Positions 1 through 9,700 of a stretch of 64,000 nt of DNA are shown in pieces. Source of the stretch: Mesorhizobium sp. Root157 (GTDB lineage Bacteria; Pseudomonadota; Alphaproteobacteria; Rhizobiales; Rhizobiaceae); NCBI RefSeq assembly GCF_001427385.1, contig NZ_LMGJ01000003.1, positions 127,451 to 191,450 on the forward strand, given 5' to 3'. The position numbers and the translations under genes are program-made. The notes beneath the pieces are model-generated. The model was not told the DNA's origin. It saw only the letters and a program-made list of their open reading frames with translations, and did no database searches. How positions within the stretch are numbered: position 1 is the stretch's first letter; every line of letters begins with the position of its first letter.

Positions 1-726
1 CTGATCGACCAACTCGACCATGATCTGGGCGGCAACCAGAATACCGGCCTGCAGGGTTCGAACGCCAATTCGATCGACTTTGGCAGCCTGATCAAGGCAA
101 CGGACTTTGACGGCGACAGCGTCGTGCTGAAGGACGTCTTCAAGGTCACCGTCCGCGACGACGTTCCGGAAGCCCAGATCGGACTGGGGTCTGGCGCGCA
201 ATTGGTGCTGGACGAGAGCGTTGGCGCCGATGCGGCCGATCTGAATGCCGCCGACGAGGCAGGCATTCCCAACCCGTTTGCCGCCTATGGCGACCTGATC
301 GGCCATGCCAAGGCGGGTGAAGGCACGCTGTTCGTCGACAATTCGAAGGGCGGCGCTGATGATGTGGCCGCCACGGTCTACTCCCTGACGCTCGGTGCGA
401 ACGGTTCGGGCCTGACGGACACCGCCACCGGCAGCGACATCCTGCTGAAGGTCGATGGCGACAACGTCATCGGCTATGTCATGGAAGGCGGCGCGGAGAA
501 AGTCTCGTTCGTTGTCGCGGTCAACCCGGATTCCGGGTTGGTCGAGGTATTCCAATACCGCGCCATCCAGCATCCCAACACAAGTGACCATGATGAGGCG
601 GGTGCACCGCAGACGCTGGCGAGCGGCGCCATCAGCCTCGTGGTCACCGTCACCGACTTCGACGGCGACTCGGACTCGGATTCCGCCGATCTCGGCGGGG
701 TCATCCGGTTCGAGGACGACGGTCCG
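1..726 (+). repeat. Adhesin intragenic repeat, copy 1
   Basis: The translated segment from LIDQLDH through an LVLDESVG motif to IRFEDDGP matches the segment at 4048-4770 in order and almost in length (726 against 723 bases). Shared landmarks include DQLDH, GHAK/GHAG, LTDTATG/LLDTATG, GAEKVSFV and FRAIQH/YRAIQH. This is a coding repeat inside the adhesin, and copy 1 may extend beyond the left edge. Confidence 0.8.
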
Positions 727-3700
727 ACGCTGACGCTCAGCCATGTGGACGGTATCGTCAACGGCCTGTTCTTCAACGGGTTCACGCCGAACAACGATGC
801 CTGGGGCGACGGAAGCGGCTTCACCAACGGATCTGCTGCGGGATGGAGCATCGGATCCTCCGACGAAGGCGGCTCCGGCTCGACCTTGCTCGAGAAGGTC
901 GGCGACGGCTATCGCGACGCGCACAGCCCGACCAACAGCGTCATGGTCGATCTGGAAGCCACGCCGGGCAACGTCCAGGTTTCGCAGGCCATCGCCGGCC
1001 TCGCCGACGGCGCGGTCTACAACCTCACCTTCGAGATCGGACGCGGTACGCCCAATAGTGGCGATCACACCGGCACCGCCAAGGTCGAAGTCTTCTGGAA
1101 TGGTGAGTCGATCGGCGTCTTCGAGCCGAACACCGGCAATATGCAGACGATTTCGCTGCCGGTCACCGCGATTGGCGGCAACAACGGACTGGTCTTCAAG
1201 GAGATCGGCGTCAGCGGCGACAGCACCGGCACTTATCTGGCCAACGTCAAGCTTTCCAACATCATCATCGTCGACGAGACGAACGGCAAGGACGCCGATT
1301 CGAGCGAAGTCGATGCATCGAGCGTTTCGGCCTTGTTCAGCGGCGTCAATGCCGGGACCGATGCGGACATGCCGGCGACGCAATATGCGCAAGGATCGGG
1401 CTCCATCGTCGCTGTCAGCGTCGACTACGGCTCGGATGGCGCCGCGAAATCGGGCAAGCTTGCCTATGCGTTCGATCTCGGTGGCAACGGCCCGGTCGAT
1501 TCCGGCCTGAAGACCACCGAAGGTAACGCGATATCCCTCGTCAAGGATGCCGACGGGCTCGTGCTTGGCGTCTATTCGAATAGTGATGAAGTTGCCTTTG
1601 CGCTGCATATCGATGCGGCCAGCGGCCAGGTGACCGTGGCGCAGTACGTCTCGATCTGGCACGGCGATACCGCCAGCCATGACGAAGGCGTTTCGCTCGA
1701 CGCGAATACGCTCGGCGTGTCGGTCACGGCGACCGATGGCGACGGGGATTCCGTCACCAGATCGCTCGACATTTCAGGCAAAATCCGCTTCGAGGATGAC
1801 GGCCCGGCCCTGACCGTGACGCCGAATGGCGAAGCGGTCTCCCTGCTGACGATCGAACTCGACGAGACGGTTGGCGATGATCGCTACAATGTCGGCGACA
1901 CACCCGATGGCGGCAACCCTGACGATGTGTCCGGTGCGCTCGCCCAGGTGACGACGAGCCTTGGTTCTGGCGGTCTCTCCAGCCTGTTCGACGTCCATGC
2001 AACCTATGGCGCGGATGGCAAGGGAGCGGAAGAGGTCCGCACATTCGAGTTCACCGGCTTCCCGGCGCAAGGCGGCTTGCTCACTGAGCTTTCCGCGACG
2101 AATGGCGGCCCGATCACCCTCTATCTCGAAGGCGGCATGATCGTCGGCAAGGCGATGATCGATGGCGTAGAGACCGAGGTCCTGACGATCGGGATTTCCG
2201 GCGTTCCGGGCAGCGAGCAGCTGACCACGACGCTCTTTGAAGCGATCGACCACGGCAGCGACGGCAACCTGTTCGACAGCGAGGCGATCCTGAAGCTGGT
2301 CGATGGTTCCATCGGGCTGCAGATGACGGTGACCGTCACGGACGGCGATGGTGACAAGGTGACGAAGTCGGCCACGGTCGATCTCATCACGTCGGACGGC
2401 TCGCCGTTCCATTTCGACGACGACGGTCCGGTGATCACCGGCGTTACGCCCGATCAAGGCGTGTACGGCCCGGAACTGATCGTCAATGGCGGCTTCGAGG
2501 ACGGCCACGGTCTTGGCGGCAGCAACTGGAACATTTTCGACGGAATAACCGGCTGGACCAAGGGCGACAGCGTGCCGTTCGAGGTCCAGACCGGCGGCGC
2601 CGGCGGCGTTCCCGGCAACAACACCGCCATCATTGAACTGGATGGCGACACGCAAACCAACGGCAGCGGCGGCGTCCTGCCCGACGCCCACGGCCACACC
2701 AACGCCACCATCCAGCAGACCGTGAACGGCACACACGCCGGCGAGACCTATGAACTTACCTTCCAGTATACGCCGCGCGGCGATGCTGCGACGGCCGGCA
2801 TGAAGGTCACTTTCGGCGGCGTTGAGGTGACTTTCGACTCTGCCACCTATTCGCAAGGCCAGTGGCACACGGTCACGATCCAGGTCACTGCTCCGATGGA
2901 CAACGCCGTGCTGGCCTTCACCGGCACGGGCACGCCCGACGAGTTCGGCGCGCTTATCGACAATGTCAGCCTCAAGGCGGTTCATTCACAATCGGTGGAC
3001 GACGAGAACCTCGTTGACGGTATCGCCGGCGGACCCGGCGACGACGGTTATGGGCTGGTTTCCTCCGGCAAGATCGGTTTCGATGCCGGCAGCGACGGCC
3101 TGCGCTCGATCTCGGCCGAACTGACCAATGGCAGTCTGCAGGGCATTCATGTCGGCACCGACGGCGTCGGTACGCCTCACGATATCAATACTGCCTGGCA
3201 AGCCGGTCCGGGTGCCGGCGGCACACTGGTCGGGACGATGAAGGTCGATGGCACCGATGTGCCTGCCTTCACGCTCGAAATCCGTCCGGACGGCACCTAC
3301 ACCTTCACGTTGCAGGCGCCGCTCAGCCATCCCGGCCACGGCGATAACGGATCGTTTGAGGACAATCTGGCGCTCGATTTCGACTTCACCATCACCGATG
3401 GCGACGGCGACACGGCAAGCAGTTCGTTCTCCATCGATGTCGACGACGACAGCCCGGCCCTGCGCGATGGTGCATCGGCGACAATCACCGTCGACGAGGA
3501 CGATCTCAGCAACCACGGCGGCGATTCCGGCAACTTCATTCTCTTCGACATCATCGAAGGCTCGGCCGGCTCCAGTCCCAATGACGTAAATTCGGGTACG
3601 GATGAAAACAACTACCAGCAGACGCACGGGTTCCCTCTCGGCGACGTGCTGAATAGCGTCCTGAACGGCTCGGTCGTCGGCAACGGCTCGCTGTCGAATC

Positions 3701-6700
3701 TGGTCGATTTCGGTGCCGATGGGGCGCAGGCAGGCGGCGGCTTCCAACTGAACGCCGGTGCGGTTGACGCGCTCGCCGGCCAGAACCTGACCTCAAAGGG
3801 AGATTCCGTCTCCTACACCTCGATTGAATCCGACGCCGGGTCGATCGTCTTCGGCTACGTCAGCAACATCAACGATGGTGCAATCGACGTCATCTTCGGC
3901 GCCCTGCAAACCCTGCTGAACGGTGAATCTCTGAGCTTCGCCCAGTTTTTCCAGTTGGGGCAGGCTCTTGGCGACCTGCCGCAGGGCGCGGAGTTCCGCC
4001 TGGTGTTCGCGCTGGGCGCGGAAAGCGACGGCGACGTCCAGTTCCGCCTCTTCGACCAACTCGACCATGGCGCGGCCGGCCAGACCGGCGACAGTGACCA
4101 GATCTCCATCGACTTCTCGGCGCTGTTCAGCGCGACCGACGGCGATGGTGACAGCATCGGCCTTGGCGAAGGAAGCTTTGTCGTCAAGGTCAACGACGAT
4201 GGCCCGATGGCCGACATCGTACTGACACCGGGTGCCGCGTTGGTGCTGGACGAGACAGTCGGCGTCAAGGCCGGCGATGGCAATGCAAATGACGAGCATG
4301 GCGTGGCGGATCCTTTCGGCAGCGCCTACGGCCAGATCATCGGTCATGCGGGCATAGCCCAGGGTGCGTTGCTTGCAAGCACCATCAAGGTGGGCGCCGA
4401 CGAACCGGGCAGTGTTTCCTTCTCGTTGAGTGCCGACAAGACGGAATCCGGGCTACTCGATACCGCCACTGGCGCTGAAATCCTGCTCAGGGCCGAAGCC
4501 GGGAAAATCATCGGCTACGTCAACGAAAATGGCGCTGAGAAGGTTTCATTCGTCATCACTGTCGATGCCGCCTCCGGCAAGGTGGACGTCTACCAGTTCC
4601 GTGCGATCCAGCATAATGATCCGAACGATCACGACGAAAGTGGCGTTTCGGCAGCAATGTTGGCGAACGGCGCGGTCGGCCTGACGGTCACGGTGACCGA
4701 TAACGACAATGACAGCCGTTCGGACTCCGTCGATCTCGGGTCGATCATCCGCTTCGAGGACGATGGGCCGGTTGCGGTTGCGGACACCGGCTCGGTGCAG
4801 GAAGGCCAGACGCTTCACGTCGATGCGGATGGCGGCGTTCTCCACAACGATGCGTTCGGTGCGGACGGAAGCGCATCCGATGGGGCTGTGGTCGGCGTGC
4901 GCGCCGCAGGCTCCGACACGACGACGGCGGTGACCGCGGGCGTCGGCGATGTCATCCACGGCGTGAACGGCACGCTGACGCTCCTCGCCGATGGCAGCTA
5001 CAGCTACACGGCGAACTCGGTGACGGATGGCCAGGGCGATGTCTTCGTCTACACGATCAGGGACGGCGACCGTGATTTGTCGACGGCGACGCTGACGATC
5101 ACGCCGCAGGACGTTTCCGGCGGCACGGCCTCCGTTACGGCAGTGGCGGAAACGGCCTATGAGGACGGGGCTGACAATGCTTCCGGCCAGCGCGCCAATG
5201 ACGGCACCGATGCCCTCCTGACGCTCACGTTCGATATGAAGGTGACGACCTCGGATGCGGGCGACCCGGTGGACAGCGCCACGATCGGCGGAATTCCGTC
5301 CGGCGCGACCGCATCGGTGACGCTGAGCGACAACACCGTGTTCATCCTGACCAACGGTACGCTGACACGCGGTGCGGATGCCGGTGTCAATCGCCTTCTC
5401 GACGATCTGAAGGCGGGCATCGAGGTGAAGGTCAAACTTGCGGAGCATGATTCACGAGACGTGACGCTGACGCTGCAGGCCAAGGTGGACGGCACGGATA
5501 CGGGCCAGGCGTCCGCGACGACCGTGGTCGACACGGTTGCCGCCCAGCCGACGCTGGACAATCCGGCCGATCAGTTGGTGGGCGAGAGCAATGGCGACAG
5601 CACGAGTTTCACCGTGATGGTGACGGCCAATTTCGCAGATCTCGGCGATGGCAACGAGGCACACCAGATCCTGCTCGGCGGCCTGCCGGCGGGCTGGGCG
5701 GTGACCGGCGTTGCCGGCAATGGCGCCGTCCCCCTTGCCGGCACCGCGCTCGGCTCCGGCCTTGCAGATGCCTATGCCGGGCAGGGCTTCACCACCTATG
5801 GCGTGACGCCCGGTGCCGATGGCACCGTGACCCTGACAGTGACGGTGACGGGGCCAGGCACGGTCGACGCCGATGTCTCCCAGACGCTCAAGATCGTGGC
5901 GCGCGCCTATGACGTGCCGAGCGACGGCGAAGTGGCGGGCAACCTTGTCAATAACGTCGCGGTGGCGGAACAGGACGTCATCCTGACGGTGCAGAACGTC
6001 AACCAGCCGCTCGTCATCAACGACGCCGTTTCGGGCGTCGTCGAGGAAGAGCACGTATTGCCGGGCGGACTTGAGGATGCCGACGACTTGCGGGGCCTCG
6101 ATACGGACGAAAGCGACTTCGGCTCGGTCACGAACCAGGTGACCGGCAGCTTCGCCACCAATATCGACCCAAGCGGCATCGACGGCGACTTGAGCTTCGA
6201 TTTCGCAGCGCTATCAGGCAATCCGGCCGTTATGCGCACAGATGGCGACCCCCTCACCTCGGGCGGCCAGCCGGTTCTGTTTGCCATGGATGGCGGAAAC
6301 CTCATCGGCTACGTCAACAATGGTGGCGGAAGTGGCTACCAGAATGGCACCGATACCAAGGTGTTCACGCTGACGCTGGATCATGACACGGGCGACTACA
6401 CCTTCACGCTGAACAGCAAGGTGGACCACCATCCGGTCAATGCTGCCGACGATGTGGAAAACATCATTTCCATCAATCTCGATGGCCGCGTCACCGTCAC
6501 GGACCACGGCGGCCCGGATCAAGACACCAACGTGGCACTCGATGCATCGATCACCGTGATCGACGATATTCCGGTCGGGACCAATATGACCGTGGATGCC
6601 GAAGCCGGTGTCCGCCCGAGCGTCAACATCGTGCTGATGATCGACAACTCGAGCAGCATGAGCGCCACAGATGCCGGGGATGGCAAGAGCCGGCTGGCGC

Positions 6701-9700
6701 TCGCCAAGGAAGCAGCTCAAGAACTTCTGAACAATACGGACATTGATTATAATAACGTGATGGTCGTGGAGTTTGATGGCAGCGCCCAGGTTAGAGGTGG
6801 CGGGTGGTTGGGTGCGGCCACTGCGCAGTCCCAAATTGCCGGTATCACTTTAGGCAGCGGTACCAACTATGATGCTGCACTAAATGCTGTCATGAGCAAT
6901 TGGGGTGCAGGGCCGGGCGCAGCGACCAAGACCGTTGTCTACTTCATCTCTGATGGCCGCCCCTTCCAGCCATCTGGTAGCGCCGGGATCGATCCGACAG
7001 AAGAGAAGAAATGGATAGATTTCCTCACTGACAAAAATGTTGATGCTTCCTTTGCAATTGGCGTGGGCAAAGACATTCAAGGTCCGGCAAATCTGGAGCC
7101 TATTTCCTGGGAGACCGGAAATGCCGATCTGCCACCGGTCCTCATCACCCAGGCGTCGCAACTTGAGCCCTTGCTCACCGGCTCGCTGCCGGGCAATCCG
7201 AGCGGCAACATTTTCGACAATGGCGGCGGATTCGGTGCCGATGGCGGTCATGTGCAGTCGGTCGAATATAGCGGGCATACCTATACCTTTGATGGCACTC
7301 ACCCGCAGGTTGTCATCACCGACGCGCTCGGCGGCAAGCTGATCTTCAACTTCGTAGACAATGGTCTCAACAAGGCCGGCGATTGGGATTACTACGCACC
7401 GACCAACAATGGCGGAGCACTGAAGTTCGACTACACGCTGGTCGACGGTGACGGCGACCATGCCAAGGGCTCGCTGACCATCAACGTCAAGGTGGACAGC
7501 ACGCCGGATATCGGCGGTCTTGGGGTCGATGGCGGCGATGCGACGGTCTATGAGGCTGGACTTGCGGACGGCAGTGGAGGGCATACGGCTTCCGATAACG
7601 GCAGCTTCACCATCACCTCGCCGGACGGCATCTCCGCGCTGACCATCGGTGGCCAGTCTGTTGCGGTCGATGGCAGCGAAACGACCGTCACGACCGGACT
7701 TAGCAATGAGCTGAAGGTCATCGTCACCGACAATGGCAATGGCACCTATACTGTCAACTATACATACACTCTGACGGACAATGAGACCCACAATAAGCCA
7801 ACCAATGATCAGAACCTGTTCGAAGATCTGACCGTCAAGGTTGTCGACAACGACTCTTCCGGCACCAAGGAGGAAGATACCGGCATTCTTCGCGTGAAGA
7901 TCGTCGACGACGTGCCGACCATCAATCTGGTGGCCAATGATCCGTCGATCGTCCTGACCACGCAGGATGCGCAGACCATCGGATCGAACAGCGACAGCGA
8001 TAGCACCAGCTTCGCCAGTGCTTTCGACGCGACGGTCACGCCGGGCGCCGATGGGGTCGGTGCAACGAACTGGACCTACGGTCTCAGCGTTACGACGCAG
8101 GGCATGTCGTCCGGCCTGTCGAGCAATGGTGCTGCGATCAAGCTGTTCATGGTGGGTGGCGAAGTGGTCGGCACGACTGCCGCGAAACAGGGAGGTATCT
8201 CTTCCGACAACACCATCTTCAAGATCGCGGTGGATGCGGCCGGCAAGGTCACCTTGACCCAAAATGCCGAGATCGATCACGTTCCGAACAGCGATACCGG
8301 CAATTACGATCAGCAATTGGCCAAGTTGGAAAATGGCCTGGTCAAGCTGAACGCCACGGCGACCGTGACCGATGGTGACGGCGACATTGCGACCTCGACC
8401 AAGTCGATCGATCTTGGCGGCAACATCCAGTTTGCCGACCACGGCCCGACAGCGCGCGACGATTTTGCCACCGTTGCCGAAGGGCACGGCCAGAATTTCA
8501 ACATTGCGTTTGTGATCGACTTCTCGGGGAGTATCTCCAATAGCGATTTCAATCTGCAGCGCACGGGAATCCTGAAAGCCGCGAAAACCTTCTTCGAAGG
8601 AACGAGCGGAGATGTGTCGGTGTCGGCGATCGCATTCGCCAACGGCGCCTATGTCATGTCCGGCAGCCCGTACTCCAGCTATGCTGCCTTCGAGACGGCA
8701 TTCAACGCAATCTCGAATAGTGGCAATCGCGGTGGCGGCTCAGGATTTACGAATAATACGAACTATACGGCCGCGCTTAACTCGACGATGGCCCATTTCG
8801 TGCCTGTCAACGGCGCAACGAACCACGTGTTCTTCCTGAGCGATGGGAACCCGAACCAGCAGGGTTCGGTGAGTACACCGATCCAGTCGGCGACTGCGAC
8901 CCTATGGAATGCGTTCATCAACAACACCGCCTATGATGTCGAAGTCACCTCGATCGGCGTTGGCAGTGACATCCAGACTGGCCCGCTGCAGGCAGTTGAC
9001 GTTGACGGTAACGGTGCGCCAATCATGCTGTCCGGCTTTGACGCCCTTGTTGACGGCCTGGTCGACATCATCTCCACGGGTGACGTATCCGGCAACGTGT
9101 TGGAAGGCACCGATGGACAGGCCAATACCGCCGACGACGACAGCTTCGGGGCCGACGGTGCGGGCCACATCCTGTCGATCAAGATCGGCGGCGTCACCTA
9201 CACATGGGACGGCAACAACGTCATCGATCCCGACAATTCAGCCACCAACATCTCGGGCACCAAGCTCGCCAACATCGCGACGCCGGAGGGCGGCAAGCTG
9301 ACCTTCGACTTTGCTACAGGCGAGTGGAGCTATGTCGCGCCGGAAGGGCACACGGGCACCGAGACCTTCACGTACAAACTCATCGATGGCGATGGCGACA
9401 CTTCCAGCGCCAATCTGACGATCAATGTCGTGGCGCCGCTGGGGGCTCAGGACGACATCGTGCTGACCAACATCACGGACGGTTCGCCGATCGTCATCCC
9501 GACCGAAGCCTTGCTGCACAACGATGGCGGCGGCGACCAGTCGGGACCATTGAGCGTCCAAAGGGTCAGCAGCGCGGCCGGCGGCACGGTGGCGAAGCCG
9601 GGCGAAGTGGTGTTCGATCCGACGAATCCGTCTGAATCTCCCGTGTTTAACGAGAATTTCTCGTCGAACTCATGGGGCGGATTTACCTATCAGGACAATC

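Noticed and set aside
1774-2985. 403-codon minus-strand open frame in the adhesin
   Set aside because: Repetitive Val/Ala/Asp-rich translation mirrors the codon pattern of the plus-strand repeats, with no ribosome site or motif.
6880-8487. 535-codon open frame on the minus strand across the adhesin
   Set aside because: It lies antisense to the adhesin, whose plus-strand frame has clear domain matches here (vWA 1 and beta repeats). The minus-strand translation shows no family motif. High-GC genes commonly leave such open frames.
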